Under the pieces are notes generated by a model, which made no database searches, was not told where the DNA came from, and worked only from the letters and a program-made list of their open reading frames with translations. Position numbers and translations under genes: made by a program. A stretch of DNA of 64,000 nt, from positions 62,001 through 126,000 of the forward strand of contig NZ_PZKN01000007.1 of assembly GCF_003046795.1 (NCBI RefSeq). The letters are read 5' to 3'. Positions 9,158-19,513 of the stretch are shown piece by piece (within the stretch, counting starts at the first letter, position 1; each line of letters begins with the position of its first letter). Origin of the DNA: Desulfonatronum sp. SC1 (GTDB taxonomy: Bacteria > Desulfobacterota > Desulfovibrionia > Desulfovibrionales > Desulfonatronaceae).

Positions 9158-11185
9158 ATGCGTGTTCCAATCTTCGGCAAACTGATCGGAATTATCGTCT
9201 TGGCGGTCCTTCTGACTAGCGGCGTTTTGTTTTTTACCACCAACCACTATGTCACCAAAGGGTTCGATGAAAAAGCACTTGAGGAAGTGGGCGGGTTCAA
9301 GGGGGCCGTGGAGGCGGAAATCGAGGATTGGGAGGTGTTGCTCGGAACCGTGGGCATGCTCCTGGCCGTCAACTTCGAGGTGCAGCACGCCATCGAGGAG
9401 CGTAACTCCGGCTTCCTGCGCGCTCTCGCCAGGGACGTGATCCAACAAACCGGGGTAGACTTTTTGACGTTTTCCGACGCCCACGGCGTGGTGGTGGCCA
9501 GGGGACACTCCGAGCGGGTCGGGGACAGCGTTGCCGGGCAGGTAAACGTCCAAAAGGCCTTGCGGGGGCAGTCCAGTGTTGGCATTGAGCGCGGCACGGA
9601 AATCAAGTTTTCGCTTCGCGCCGGGTATCCGGTGAAGATGGGTGACCGGATCATCGGCGTGGTCACGCCGGGATTCGACTTTGGAAATTTTCAGTTCGTC
9701 GATGAACTCAAAACGCGTTTCGGCGTGGAAGCCACGGTTTTCGAAGCGGACACCCGTCTGGCCACGACCATCATGCGCGACGGACAGCGGGTCGTGGGTA
9801 CGAAGATGGACAATCCTCGCGTAATTTCCACGGTGTTGCGCGAGCAACGGACATTCTTCGACCGCAATCTCATCCTTGGTCAAAACTACGATACGGCCTA
9901 CTGGCCACTAATCGACGCCACTGGTCAGGTTGGGGGCATGTTTTTCATCGGAGTCGAGCGCAGCGTCATCGAGCAAACCCAAAACAGCATCCTAATGTCC
10001 ATTTTGCTGGTCAGCGTGATTATCGGCGCGGTGATGATCGCCGTGGGCGCGCTTTTCGCCCGGACCTTGTCTGGCCCCATCGGCCGCGCCACTAACTTCG
10101 CCACCTTGGTGGCCCAGGGCCGACTGGATGAACAGCTGAACATCAAGAGCAAGGACGAAATCGGCACACTGGCCCAGGCCTTGAAAACCATGGTGGCCAA
10201 CTTGAAGGCCAAGATCCAAGAGGCCGACGACAAAGCCGAGGAAGCCGACCGCAAGGCCCATGAATGCAACCTGGCCACCCAGGAGGCCGAGGAAGCCAAG
10301 CGTCAGGCCGAACAGGCCAAACGGGACGGCATGCTGCAAGCCGCCGGACAGCTTGAGGGCGTGGTGGAACAGGTGACATCGGCGTCCGAGCAGTTGGCCG
10401 CCCAGGTGGAGCAGGCCAGCCGCGGTTCCGAGGAGCAGCGCGCTCGGACCGGGGAAACGGCCACGGCCATGGAGGAGATGAATGCCACGGTTTTGGAAGT
10501 GGCCAAGAACGCCTCCCAGGCAGCCGAGGCTTCAGACCAAGCCAGGGCCAAAGCCGTGGACGGCGCGAATGTGGTCAGTTCCGCAGTCAACGCCATCAAC
10601 AAGGTCCAGCGGCAGGCTGGAGAAATGAAGGAAAACCTGAACAACCTGGGGCGGCAGGCCGAGCAGATCGGGCGGATCATGAATGTGATCGAGGACATAG
10701 CGGACCAGACAAACTTGCTGGCCCTGAACGCGGCCATCGAGGCGGCCCGGGCCGGGGACGCGGGACGCGGGTTCGCCGTGGTGGCCGACGAGGTGCGCAA
10801 GCTGGCGGAAAAGACCATGAACGCCACCAAGGAGGTGGGCGAGGCTATCTCCGCTATTCAGCAGGGCACCCGAGCCAACATTCAAGGCATGGACCAGTCC
10901 GTGGCCGCCATTGAGGACGCCACGCAACTGGCCAACAAATCGGGCGATGCTTTGAAGGAAATTTTGGGCTTTGCCGAGCAGGCCGCGGATCAGGTTCGGT
11001 CCATCGCCACGGCCGCGGAGGAACAGTCCGCCACCAGCGAGGAAATCAACCGCGGGGTGGAGGACATCAACCGCATCGCCTCAGAGACCAGCGAGGTCAT
11101 GAACCAGTCGGCCCAGGCCATCTCCGAACTGGCCAGGCAGGCCCAGGACTTGCAAAACCTTGTCCAGGAACTGAAGAACGTTTAG
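9158..11185 (+). CDS. Methyl-accepting chemotaxis protein (Cache sensor)
   Basis: A 675-residue transmembrane chemoreceptor. It has an N-terminal membrane segment (about residues 8-28), a periplasmic single-Cache-like sensor domain of about 250 residues ('[17 protein letters not shown]' and '[15 protein letters not shown]'), a second membrane segment (about 280-305), a HAMP domain, a charged Ala/Glu/Lys coiled coil and the signalling domain with the hairpin tip '[20 protein letters not shown]'. The ligand cannot be predicted. There is no C-terminal CheR-tethering pentapeptide. GGGAGG precedes the ATG. It is followed by cheW and driven by the sigma-28 promoter at 9075. Confidence 0.96.
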   Translation: MRVPIFGKLIGIIVLAVLLTSGVLFFTTNHYVTKGFDEKALEEVGGFKGAVEAEIEDWEVLLGTVGMLLAVNFEVQHAIEERNSGFLRALARDVIQQTGVDFLTFSDAHGVVVARGHSERVGDSVAGQVNVQKALRGQSSVGIERGTEIKFSLRAGYPVKMGDRIIGVVTPGFDFGNFQFVDELKTRFGVEATVFEADTRLATTIMRDGQRVVGTKMDNPRVISTVLREQRTFFDRNLILGQNYDTAYWPLIDATGQVGGMFFIGVERSVIEQTQNSILMSILLVSVIIGAVMIAVGALFARTLSGPIGRATNFATLVAQGRLDEQLNIKSKDEIGTLAQALKTMVANLKAKIQEADDKAEEADRKAHECNLATQEAEEAKRQAEQAKRDGMLQAAGQLEGVVEQVTSASEQLAAQVEQASRGSEEQRARTGETATAMEEMNATVLEVAKNASQAAEASDQARAKAVDGANVVSSAVNAINKVQRQAGEMKENLNNLGRQAEQIGRIMNVIEDIADQTNLLALNAAIEAARAGDAGRGFAVVADEVRKLAEKTMNATKEVGEAISAIQQGTRANIQGMDQSVAAIEDATQLANKSGDALKEILGFAEQAADQVRSIATAAEEQSATSEEINRGVEDINRIASETSEVMNQSAQAISELARQAQDLQNLVQELKNV

Positions 11186-11261
11186 TGTTGCCGGACCGCA
11201 TTTCAGGTGATAAGAAGTTCCGAACAGTCACTGAGCCGTTCACCGCTTAGGGAGAAATCGC

Positions 11262-11744
11262 ATGCAAGAACATTATGCCCGGCAGGAAAAGGACAGCGCC
11301 CTGCTCCAACTGGTCACCTTTCACATCGGAGATGAAGAGTTCGGGGTGGAGATCCTCAAGGTGCAGGAGATCATCCGGATGATGGGCATCACCCGGGTGC
11401 CCAAGGCCCCGGATTTCGTGGAGGGCGTGATCAATCTGCGCGGCAAGGTCATCCCGATCATCGACCTGCGCAAGCGCTTCGGCATGGCCGCCCAGGAGCA
11501 CGACAAGCATACCCGGATCATCGTTATCGAGATCAACACCGTCATCATCGGCTTTGTGGTGGATTCGGTCTCCGAGGTGCTTCGCATCCCGGCGAACACC
11601 GTGGAACCTCCACCGCCGATCATCTCCGGCATCGAGTCCGAATACATCAGCGGGGTGGGCAAGCTGGCCGACCGCCTGCTGATTCTGCTGGACCTGGACC
11701 GGCTGCTGAGCAAAGGCGAGCAGAACATGCTCTCCGGGATTTAG
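11262..11744 (+). CDS. cheW: Chemotaxis coupling protein CheW
   Basis: A 160-residue CheW-domain protein that links receptors to the CheA kinase. The pattern is complete: 'LVTFHIGDEEFGVEILKVQEI' start, 'VPKAPDFVEGVINLRGKVIPIIDLRKRFG' centre (shown as VEGVINLRGKVIPIIDLR), and 'GFVVDSVSEVLRIP' and 'DRLLILLDLDRLL' at the end. AGGGAGAAATCGC precedes the ATG. It lies 76 nt after the chemoreceptor in the same direction and is ended by the terminator at 11787, so receptor and CheW probably form a two-gene unit. Confidence 0.97.
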   Translation: MQEHYARQEKDSALLQLVTFHIGDEEFGVEILKVQEIIRMMGITRVPKAPDFVEGVINLRGKVIPIIDLRKRFGMAAQEHDKHTRIIVIEINTVIIGFVVDSVSEVLRIPANTVEPPPPIISGIESEYISGVGKLADRLLILLDLDRLLSKGEQNMLSGI

Positions 11745-11786
11745 GGAGCCATCCTTTTCTCATTTTTGTCTTTCCTCCCCTCCTTG

Positions 11787-11820
11787 GCCCCGGGACGGAT
11801 TTCCGTCTCGGGGCTTTTTT
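11787..11820 (+). terminator. Rho-independent terminator after cheW
   Basis: A GC-rich stem (GCCCCGGGACGG, 11787-11798, against CCGTCTCGGGGC, 11803-11814, with one G-T pair) is followed directly by six T residues. It ends the receptor-cheW transcript just before hypF. Confidence 0.88.
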
Positions 11821-11832
11821 GACCCACTCCCC

Positions 11833-14196
11833 ATGAGCGCCCCGCCCACAACCATGAAATCCATAGCTCGTCATCGTCTAGTGGTCACCGGCCAAGTCCA
11901 GGGCGTGGGCTTCCGGCCCACGGTGTACAAGCTGGCCCTGGAGGTCGGACTGACCGGATTCGTGCGCAACGCCCCCGAGGGAGTGATTATCGAGGTCCAG
12001 GGGCCGGACGGCGCGGCCTCCTTCTTCGGCGATCGGCTTCGGCAGGCGCTGCCGCCGTTGGCCCGGATCACCGCCCTGGAATCCGAAAGAATCGCGTCCC
12101 GACCGGACGAGGCGGACTTCCGGATTCTGCAAAGCACGGCCGGAGAAGGCCACCAGGTGCTCATCAGTCCGGACACTGCTACCTGCGCGGACTGCCTGCG
12201 AGAGCTGTTCGACCCGCGAGATCGTCGCTACCGTTATCCCTTCATCAATTGCACCAACTGCGGGCCGCGCCTGACCATCACCCGGAGCATCCCCTACGAT
12301 CGGCCCATGACCTCCATGGCCTGCTTCCCGCAGTGCCCGGACTGCCTGCGGGAGTACGAAGACCCGCTGGATCGCCGGTTTCACGCCCAGCCTAATTGCT
12401 GTCCGGTCTGCGGGCCGCGGGTCTGGCTGGGTTTGCCATCCGGGGAACGCCTGGCTGAGGGGGGTGACGCAATGATTTTGGCGGCTGGGGCTTTGGCCGA
12501 GGGAAATATATTGGCCGTGAAGGGACTGGGCGGATTTCACCTGATCTGCGACGCGGGGGACGACGCGACCGTGGCCGAGCTGCGACGGCGGAAACAGCGT
12601 TGGGAGAAGCCGCTGGCCGTGATGGCTCCAGATCTGGAAACCGCCCTCCGGGTCGTGGAGGCGGACTCCATGGAGCGGGATCATCTGCTGTCCGCCCAGC
12701 GGCCCATCGTTCTCCTGTCGCGTCTGAACCCCAAAGTCGGTCCGGTGCTCTCAAAGCATCTAGCCCCGGACACGGACCGCCTGGGACTGATGCTGCCCTA
12801 TACCCCCTTGCACCATATCCTGCTGGACGCGTTCCGGGAAGCGGCGGGGTCAGAGCGGCTCCCGATCCTGGTGGCGACCTCCGGCAACCTGAGCAATGAA
12901 CCCATCGCCCTGGGCAACCGGGAAGCCTTGGAGCGCCTTGCGCCTCTGGCCGACCTGTTCCTGCTCCACGACCGGGATATCCTGATCCGCTGCGACGATT
13001 CGGTGTTGCGCTTGAACCGGAAAATAAGGCGGCCCGAGATGTTCCGCAGGGCCAGAGGGTACACGCCGTCGCCGATTTTTTTGAATCGGGGTGGCCCGTG
13101 CGTGCTGGGGCTGGGGCCGGAACTCAAGGCAACGATCTGCCTGACCAAGGGAGACCAGGCCTTTGTCAGCCAGCACGTCGGAGATTTGACCAATCTGGAG
13201 ACGTTCTCGTTTTACCAGGACACCATCCGCTACATGCGGACTATTTTGCAGGTTCAGCCCGAGATGCTGGTCGCGGATTTGCACCCGGACTACATGAGCA
13301 CCGGACATGGTAAGGAGCTGAGCGAGTGCCAGAGGATTCCCCTGGCCCGGGTGCAGCACCACGTGGCCCATATCCTCGCGGTCCTGGCTGAAAACCGGCA
13401 TGTGGAACCAAGCCTGGGGCTGGCCCTGGATGGGGCCGGACTGGGCACGGATCGGAACATCTGGGGCGGCGAGGCCATGCTGGTGGATCCTCGAAGTGGG
13501 GAATTCAGCCGTGCGGGCCATTTCGTTCCCGTGGCCCAGCCCGGCGGCGAGGCCGCGGCCCGGGAGCCCTGGCGCATGGCCAGGAGTTACTTATGGAGTA
13601 TCGGGATCACGGCCCCTGGAAGTCGCCTCTGGCCCTGGCTGGAGGAATACCCTCAGGCCGACGCCTTCGTGGAGGCCATGCTCCAAAAAGGGATCAACTG
13701 CCCGGCGACCACCAGTTGCGGTCGCCTGTTCGACGCCGTAGCCGGTCTGTTCGGCTTGAAGCACGTCATGGCTTATGAAGGGCAGGCCGCGATCATCCTG
13801 GAACGGATTCAAAACCTGGACGACCAGGCCGCGCCTTACGTCTGCCAGGTCCTGGCCGAGCGTGATCCGGTCCAATTGGATACTCTGTTGCTGTTCCGCC
13901 AGGTCCATGCCGACTGGGAGGCTGGGGCGTCGACCGGGGCGATCAGCCGGCGCTTTCATCTGGGCCTGATTCAGGGCCTGGCCGAGCTAGCGGCCCTGCT
14001 GGCCCAGCGATCCGGTACGCGCACTGTGGGCCTGAGCGGAGGGGTGATGCAGAACGCCACCCTGAGCACGTTGCTGCCCCAGGCCCTGTCCCAACGCGGC
14101 CTGGCCCCCCTGGTCCACGCCTACCTCCCTCCCAACGACGCCTGCATCTCCCTGGGTCAGGCCATGTATGGACGAATCCGACTTCAGCGCGGGTGA
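11833..14196 (+). CDS. hypF: Carbamoyltransferase HypF ([NiFe]-hydrogenase maturation)
   Basis: A 787-residue protein that converts carbamoyl phosphate into the thiocarbamate passed to HypE, the source of the cyanide ligands of the [NiFe] centre. Domains in order: acylphosphatase (GQVQGVGFRPTVY, residues 15-100), two Cys4 zinc fingers (CADC ... CTNCGPR and CPDC ... CCPVCGPR), a YrdC-like nucleotide-binding domain (KGLGGFHLICDA) and a Kae1/TobZ-like carbamoyltransferase domain with 'VQHHVAH' and 'LSGGVMQN'. The ATG at 11854 is an equally possible start. It serves the hydrogenase encoded 25 kb downstream; hypABCDE are not in the window. Confidence 0.96.
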   Translation: MSAPPTTMKSIARHRLVVTGQVQGVGFRPTVYKLALEVGLTGFVRNAPEGVIIEVQGPDGAASFFGDRLRQALPPLARITALESERIASRPDEADFRILQSTAGEGHQVLISPDTATCADCLRELFDPRDRRYRYPFINCTNCGPRLTITRSIPYDRPMTSMACFPQCPDCLREYEDPLDRRFHAQPNCCPVCGPRVWLGLPSGERLAEGGDAMILAAGALAEGNILAVKGLGGFHLICDAGDDATVAELRRRKQRWEKPLAVMAPDLETALRVVEADSMERDHLLSAQRPIVLLSRLNPKVGPVLSKHLAPDTDRLGLMLPYTPLHHILLDAFREAAGSERLPILVATSGNLSNEPIALGNREALERLAPLADLFLLHDRDILIRCDDSVLRLNRKIRRPEMFRRARGYTPSPIFLNRGGPCVLGLGPELKATICLTKGDQAFVSQHVGDLTNLETFSFYQDTIRYMRTILQVQPEMLVADLHPDYMSTGHGKELSECQRIPLARVQHHVAHILAVLAENRHVEPSLGLALDGAGLGTDRNIWGGEAMLVDPRSGEFSRAGHFVPVAQPGGEAAAREPWRMARSYLWSIGITAPGSRLWPWLEEYPQADAFVEAMLQKGINCPATTSCGRLFDAVAGLFGLKHVMAYEGQAAIILERIQNLDDQAAPYVCQVLAERDPVQLDTLLLFRQVHADWEAGASTGAISRRFHLGLIQGLAELAALLAQRSGTRTVGLSGGVMQNATLSTLLPQALSQRGLAPLVHAYLPPNDACISLGQAMYGRIRLQRG

Positions 14197-14302
14197 ACGC
14201 GCCGTATCTCCTTGCTTTGAATCGCTATAAATCCACCTTGTCTTTCCAGGAGGTCTTGGCTAACATTTCCTCTTTTTCGCCTTTTTCAAGTTGGTACACA
14301 TC

Positions 14303-17300
14303 ATGACCCAGCGCGGACCCCATCTTTCCGTCCCTCACATCCGTCTTCTGCCCCGAGTCTTCAATCTGACCCAGGACCAAGTCGAGTCCTGGCCGGAAAC
14401 CGTGCGCACCCTGGCCGTGGACCTGGCCGCAGAGCTGTTTTTGCTGCGCTACAACCCTTTCATTCCCCAGGAAATGGTCCGCAGCAGCGTGGACAATCAG
14501 TTGGCGGCCATTGTTCCGTCCCTGGCCCCGGAGTACGCCACGGCCTTGCAAGGGGCCGTGGAGCACTTTTGGAGGGACTACGAAGCCGAGCTGCTGTTCA
14601 AGCAGAACCTGATCAAGCGTCTGCGGCAGTGTCTGCCGGAGGAGTGCGTCAACAACCAGCCCAACGCCCTGGTGGAATGTTCCACCGACGCCACGGACCT
14701 TCGCCTGGAACTGCCTCTGCTCGTTCTGGCCCCGGAAAACACAGAGCAGGTGCAGTGCATCATCCGTTTGGCCAATGAGCTGGAGTTCAGTCTTGTGCCA
14801 CGAGGGGGGGGATCCGGCCTGACCGGAGGGGCTATCCCGTCCGGTCGACGGACGGTGATTCTGAGCCTGAGCCGGATGAAGGCCGTTTTGAACATTGATG
14901 TTCAGGAAAAGGTTCTGTGCGCCCAGAGCGGAATGATCACCCTGAACGCGATCCAGGCCGCGGCGGCCCAGGGCTTGCTGTTCACCGTGGACCCGGCCTC
15001 CAAGGCTGCCTCGTCCCTGGGCGGCAATATTTCCGAGAATGCCGGCGGGCCGTTTGCCTTCGAATATGGGACCACCTTGGACAACCTTCTCAGCTACGTG
15101 ATGGTCCTGCCCAGTGGAGAGCGCATCGAGGTGCGTCGCAAGAATCATCCCCGGCACAAAATTTTGCCCCACGAAGACGCGGTCTTTGAAATCCTGGACG
15201 ATCACGGTCGGGTCACTGAAATCATTGCCTTGCACGGCGGCGAAATCCGGGGCGCGGACCTGGGCAAGGACGTGTCCAACAAATTCCTGGGCGGACTGCC
15301 GGGCATTCAGAAGGAGGGCGTGGACGGGGTGATCACCGAAGCCTGTTTCACCCTGTATCCCCAGCCGACCTTCTCCCGGACCCTGTGCCTGGAATTCTAC
15401 GGACGCAGCATGCACCCGGCCATGCTGGTGATCAACGATTTGGTGGGCATGCGCGACACCATCCGGGAGCAGGGCGACCTGGTCAAGATGTCCGCTTTGG
15501 AGGAGTTCGGGCCGAAGTACGTCCAGGCCATCGAGTACCAGAAAAAATCCTCCCGCTACGAAGGCGACCCCATCTCCGTGTTGCTGGTCCAGATGGATTC
15601 CGACGACGAGGTGGCCCTGGACGAGGCCGTGGGCATGGTGGTGGACATTGTCGGACCGTACGAGAACGTGGAGGTGTTCACGGCCACGGACGCCCGGCAG
15701 GCCGAAGTATTCTGGGAGGATCGACACCGTCTGAGCGCCATCACCCGCCGGACCAGCGGATTCAAGATCAACGAGGACATCGTCATCCCCTTGAAGGTGA
15801 TTCCGGAGTTTTCCGACTTTCTGGAACAGCTGAATCTGCGCTACCTAGCCAAGGCGTATCGCAAGGCGCTCCAGGAAGTGGGCGGTCTCGACGGCCTGCC
15901 GGACAGTGACGAGTTCGTGGAGATGGAACTGGACTACTGCGCCCGAATCCTGCGAGGAGAGATCACGGCCAAGGAACTCTCCGACCAGGAGTTCGAGATC
16001 CAGACCCAGTTCTTTTTTCAGGATCTGCGCAATCGCTATCCCCGCCGACAGCCCGAGCTGGACTCCATCCTTTCTCGGATGCGCGGAACCCGGGTCATCG
16101 TGGCCAACCATATGCACGCCGGGGACGGCAACTGCCACGTGAACATTCCGGTGAACTCCAATGACCCGCACATGCTGCATCAGGCCGAGGAAGCCGCCGG
16201 AGAGGTCTTCAAGAAGGTTTTGGAACTCAAGGGCGCAGTGTCCGGGGAGCACGGCATCGGGATTACCAAGATCGCCTTTTTGCCCGAGGAAAAGATCAAG
16301 GCCCTTAAGGCCTACAAGGCCAAGGTCGATCCCAGGAACATCATCAATCCCGGCAAGCTGACCAGCCGGGAGCAATTGGTCCAGCCGTTCACCTTTTCCT
16401 TCAACCGTCTGATCCAGGATCTGCGCCAGAGCGGCCTGCCGGAGCGGGCGCGGCTGATCAAGCTGCTGACTACCATCCAGACCTGCTCCCGGTGCGGTAA
16501 GTGCAAGCAGGTCTGCCCCATGTACCTCCCGGAAAAGGGGCTGTTGTTCCATCCCCGGAACAAGAACATCAGCATGGGGGCGATGATCGAGGCGGTGTTC
16601 TACACCCAGCTCCAGTCCGGACAGCCGGACCAGCGCCTGCTGAAGGAACTGGGGCGGCTGATGGAGCACTGCACGGGCTGCGGCAAATGTATGTCCGCCT
16701 GTCCGGTGAAGATCAACACCCCGGACGTGATTCTGGATCTGCGCGGTTACCTCAAGGGCAAGGGCGCGGACGGGCACCCCTTCAAGAACCGCATCCTGGA
16801 TTATCTGGTCAAGGATCCGGCGTGTCGCCTGCCCCGAGCGGCCAAGTTTTTGGCCGTGGGTCAGGCCATTCAGAACACGGCCGTGGGGTTGATCCCCTCC
16901 AGATGGCGTCGGCGGGCCGAGAGCCCTCTGCTCCAGGGCAAGGGGCCGAACATGGAGATGAAGAACCTGTCCGAGAGCCTTAACCTGGGCAAGGGTGGCG
17001 TCTTTCTCCCGGCCGGCAACGGCGGCTCGATCCCGAACAGGGAAACCGTGCTCTATTTTCCAGGATGCGGGGCCGGGCTCTTTTTCCGCTCCATCGGTCT
17101 GGCCACCATCTCCTTGTTGCTGGACGCGGACTGCCAGGTCATTCTCCCCGAATTCCACCTGTGTTGCGGGTATCCGCTGCTGGCCAGCGGCGGCGAGCAG
17201 GCTTTCGGGGCTAATCGGGAGCGGAATATAGCCGCGTTGAACCGCCTGCTGAATAAGACTAGGGCCCAGGGCTTCACGGTTTCCCACGTGATCACGGCCT

Positions 17301-17896
17301 GCGGCTCCTGCCGGGCGGGGTTGCGCGATTACAATCTGGCATCCTCCTCCGGTCCGGCCCTGGAACACCAGGATGCGCTGCAATTTCTGCTGCAACGTAT
17401 CAGCCCAAAACAAGGACAGAAGCAGGGCCAAAAAGGGGGTAAGCCGCTGATTCAGTCACTCCAGACCGCAGCGCCCCGGGAACTGCTCTATCACGCCGCG
17501 TGTCACGGCGAATGGTCCGGGGTGGAGGGCGTCAAGGCGGCCAGAATCTATGCCGAATCCCTGGGCAAGCTCCTGGACGCCAAAGTCCGCGTCAGCCCGC
17601 ACTGCTGCGGAGAGAGTGGCTTGGGAGCCATGACCTCCCCGGCCATCTACAACAAGCTGCGCCGACGCAAGATCGACCAACTGCGCACGGACATCAGCCA
17701 GGTGGAATCCCCTGCTCCGATCCTTGTCGGATGCCCGTCCTGCCGTATCGGGCTGACCAGGTGCCTGAACGAGCTGGGACGCCCCCGGGAGGTCCAACAC
17801 ACCGTCGAATACCTCGCCTCCCTGCTGGGCGGGAAAGACTGGGAAAAGAACACCGTCAAACGCATTGTCCAGGCTCGGTTTGTTCCGGAGCGGTGA
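14303..17896 (+). CDS. FAD/Fe-S fused D-lactate (2-hydroxyacid) dehydrogenase
   Basis: A 1197-residue fusion of a GlcD/Dld-type flavoprotein with a GlcF-type Fe-S protein. Residues about 130-350 form the FAD-binding type 4 domain (PRGGGSGLTGGAIPSG), followed by an FAD-oxidase C-terminal domain ending in 'GDGNCHVNIPV' and 'SGEHGIGITK'. Two 4Fe-4S motifs, CSRCGKCKQVCP (from residue 728) and CTGCGKCMSACP (from 790), precede two CCG domains (CCGYP near 954, CCGESG near 1101). It probably oxidises D-lactate or glycolate and passes electrons to the quinone pool, as the large Fe-S/FAD lactate dehydrogenases of Desulfovibrio are thought to do. ATG 14303 was chosen over a TTG four codons upstream. Confidence 0.9.
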   Translation: MTQRGPHLSVPHIRLLPRVFNLTQDQVESWPETVRTLAVDLAAELFLLRYNPFIPQEMVRSSVDNQLAAIVPSLAPEYATALQGAVEHFWRDYEAELLFKQNLIKRLRQCLPEECVNNQPNALVECSTDATDLRLELPLLVLAPENTEQVQCIIRLANELEFSLVPRGGGSGLTGGAIPSGRRTVILSLSRMKAVLNIDVQEKVLCAQSGMITLNAIQAAAAQGLLFTVDPASKAASSLGGNISENAGGPFAFEYGTTLDNLLSYVMVLPSGERIEVRRKNHPRHKILPHEDAVFEILDDHGRVTEIIALHGGEIRGADLGKDVSNKFLGGLPGIQKEGVDGVITEACFTLYPQPTFSRTLCLEFYGRSMHPAMLVINDLVGMRDTIREQGDLVKMSALEEFGPKYVQAIEYQKKSSRYEGDPISVLLVQMDSDDEVALDEAVGMVVDIVGPYENVEVFTATDARQAEVFWEDRHRLSAITRRTSGFKINEDIVIPLKVIPEFSDFLEQLNLRYLAKAYRKALQEVGGLDGLPDSDEFVEMELDYCARILRGEITAKELSDQEFEIQTQFFFQDLRNRYPRRQPELDSILSRMRGTRVIVANHMHAGDGNCHVNIPVNSNDPHMLHQAEEAAGEVFKKVLELKGAVSGEHGIGITKIAFLPEEKIKALKAYKAKVDPRNIINPGKLTSREQLVQPFTFSFNRLIQDLRQSGLPERARLIKLLTTIQTCSRCGKCKQVCPMYLPEKGLLFHPRNKNISMGAMIEAVFYTQLQSGQPDQRLLKELGRLMEHCTGCGKCMSACPVKINTPDVILDLRGYLKGKGADGHPFKNRILDYLVKDPACRLPRAAKFLAVGQAIQNTAVGLIPSRWRRRAESPLLQGKGPNMEMKNLSESLNLGKGGVFLPAGNGGSIPNRETVLYFPGCGAGLFFRSIGLATISLLLDADCQVILPEFHLCCGYPLLASGGEQAFGANRERNIAALNRLLNKTRAQGFTVSHVITACGSCRAGLRDYNLASSSGPALEHQDALQFLLQRISPKQGQKQGQKGGKPLIQSLQTAAPRELLYHAACHGEWSGVEGVKAARIYAESLGKLLDAKVRVSPHCCGESGLGAMTSPAIYNKLRRRKIDQLRTDISQVESPAPILVGCPSCRIGLTRCLNELGRPREVQHTVEYLASLLGGKDWEKNTVKRIVQARFVPER

Positions 17897-17939
17897 GACG
17901 TTATCATATAACCATTTAGCAAGAGGAGCCCTACCCACC

Positions 17940-19346
17940 ATGAGCACCCATTTTTCCGCAAGTTACAGTTTCACCATGGATATCCGGCTGGAGAAGAAGC
18001 AGGAGAATCGCGTTTTGCTGCTAGAAACCCTGGGCCGTGAAGGCGCACGCCTGGTCCAGTTTTTTCGTGTGGGCGAAGACATGGAGGCTGAGGAAATTTC
18101 GCTGGAATTTTACGCTACCTCCGTTGAGCACGGGGAAAAGGTGGTCGCCGCGGTGCAGGCCCTGCCCTGCGTCCTGGATTCCTGGGCCACGGACACGACC
18201 ATGGCCATTCACGACGGAGGCAAGCTGGAGATCGCCCCCACGTCGTCGGTGGACAACGCGGACGAACTGGCCATGGCCTACACGCCCGGCGTGGCCCGGG
18301 TCTGCCAGGCGATCCACAAGGATCCGGAGCGCTCCTTCGATCTGACCATCCGCCAGAACTGCGTGGCCGTGGTTTCCGACGGCACGGCGGTTTTGGGACT
18401 GGGGAACATTGGGCCTCTGGCGGCCATGCCCGTGATGGAAGGCAAGGCCGTGCTGTTCAAGGCCTTTGGCCGGGTGGACGCCTTCCCGCTGTGCGTGAAG
18501 ACCACGACCCCGGAAGAACTAATCGACTTCGTGGAAAAGGTCGCCCCGACCTTCGGCGGGATCAACCTGGAAGACGTGGCCGCCCCGAATTGCTTCATCG
18601 TGGAGCAGGAATTGAAAAAGCGGCTGGACATCCCGGTATTCCACGACGACCAGCACGGTACCGCGGTGGTGGCCTTGGCGGCGCTGCTCAACGCCTTGAA
18701 GCTGACCGGCAAGAAGATCGAGGATTTGCGTATGGTGGTCAATGGGTTCGGGGCCGCCGGAGTGGCCTGCGCCAAGATGTTCGCCGAGGCCGGGGTGCGG
18801 AACATCATCCCCTGCGACCGTACGGGCGTGGTCTACCGCGGCCGGACCAAAGGTATGAACCCGATCAAGGAAGAGTGCGCCCAAATTTTCAACCCGGACA
18901 ATGAGCAAGGCACTCTGGCCGATGTGATCAAGGGCGCGGACATTTTCGTGGGCGTGTCCGGACCGGGAACCCTGAAGCGGGAAGACGTGCTGAAGATGGC
19001 CCCGAAGCCGATCATTTTCGCCATGGCCAATCCCATTCCGGAAATCCTGCCCGAGGAAATCGCGGACCTGGATTGTCTGATCGCCACCGGCCGCTCCGAT
19101 TACCCGAACCAGATCAACAACGTGCTCTGCTTCCCCGGCATCTTCCGGGGTGCCCTGGACTGCCGGGCCTCGGACATCAACGAGGCCATGAAGCTGGCCG
19201 CTGCACAGGCCATCGCGGATTGCGTGGACGAGGAGCAACTGGCCCAGGGGGTGATCATCCCCAGCGCGTTCCATCCGGGAGTGGCCGACGCCGTGGCCGA
19301 GCGGGTGGAGCAGGCCGCTCGGGATTCCGGAGTCGCCAGAATCTGA
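17940..19346 (+). CDS. NAD(P)-dependent malic enzyme with N-terminal ACT domain
   Basis: A 468-residue malic enzyme that decarboxylates malate to pyruvate. An ACT-like regulatory domain occupies about residues 1-85, then the malic N-terminal domain ('AYTPGVARVC', 'SDGTAVLGLGNIG', catalytic-type Tyr/Lys region 'MEGKAVLFKAFG') and the NAD-binding domain ('VVNGFGAAGVA', 'FHDDQHGTAVV', 'ATGRSDYPNQINN'). Cofactor preference is not clear from sequence. AAGAGGAGCC lies upstream of the ATG. The gene follows the lactate dehydrogenase by 43 nt, which suggests a pyruvate-centred carbon module. Its stop codon is the first three bases of a long inverted repeat. Confidence 0.95.
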   Translation: MSTHFSASYSFTMDIRLEKKQENRVLLLETLGREGARLVQFFRVGEDMEAEEISLEFYATSVEHGEKVVAAVQALPCVLDSWATDTTMAIHDGGKLEIAPTSSVDNADELAMAYTPGVARVCQAIHKDPERSFDLTIRQNCVAVVSDGTAVLGLGNIGPLAAMPVMEGKAVLFKAFGRVDAFPLCVKTTTPEELIDFVEKVAPTFGGINLEDVAAPNCFIVEQELKKRLDIPVFHDDQHGTAVVALAALLNALKLTGKKIEDLRMVVNGFGAAGVACAKMFAEAGVRNIIPCDRTGVVYRGRTKGMNPIKEECAQIFNPDNEQGTLADVIKGADIFVGVSGPGTLKREDVLKMAPKPIIFAMANPIPEILPEEIADLDCLIATGRSDYPNQINNVLCFPGIFRGALDCRASDINEAMKLAAAQAIADCVDEEQLAQGVIIPSAFHPGVADAVAERVEQAARDSGVARI

Positions 19347-19470
19347 TGGGCTGTTGAAAAATCCCCGCTGGCTGCGTTGCGGCAAAATGTTCAAACCCTC
19401 ACGTATGCTGAATACGCTTCGGCCTTGAACTTTTTTTGCTCCTTGCCATCGGGTTTTTTGAACAGCCCAT
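19346..19470. repeat. 125-bp imperfect inverted repeat (MITE- or REP-like)
   Basis: The termini are a perfect 10-bp inverted repeat (ATGGGCTGTT at 19346-19355 and AACAGCCCAT at 19461-19470) continued by A-run/T-run, CCCG-TGGC and GTTCAA/TTGAAC blocks that match between arms, with a small quasi-palindrome (GTAT-GCTGA-ATAC) near the centre. The left end begins on the last base of the malic enzyme stop codon. It has no coding capacity. It could act as a strong terminator or be a non-autonomous repeat that inserted there. Confidence 0.7.
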
Positions 19471-19513
19471 GTAATCGGACATTGTCATCACTGTGAGTCG
19501 CAATGGATTTCCA

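Noticed and set aside
14225-15727. 500-codon open frame antisense to the lactate dehydrogenase gene
   Set aside because: It is the mirror of a strongly conserved, GC-rich gene; its translation is low-complexity (His/Gln/Gly-rich) with no domain.
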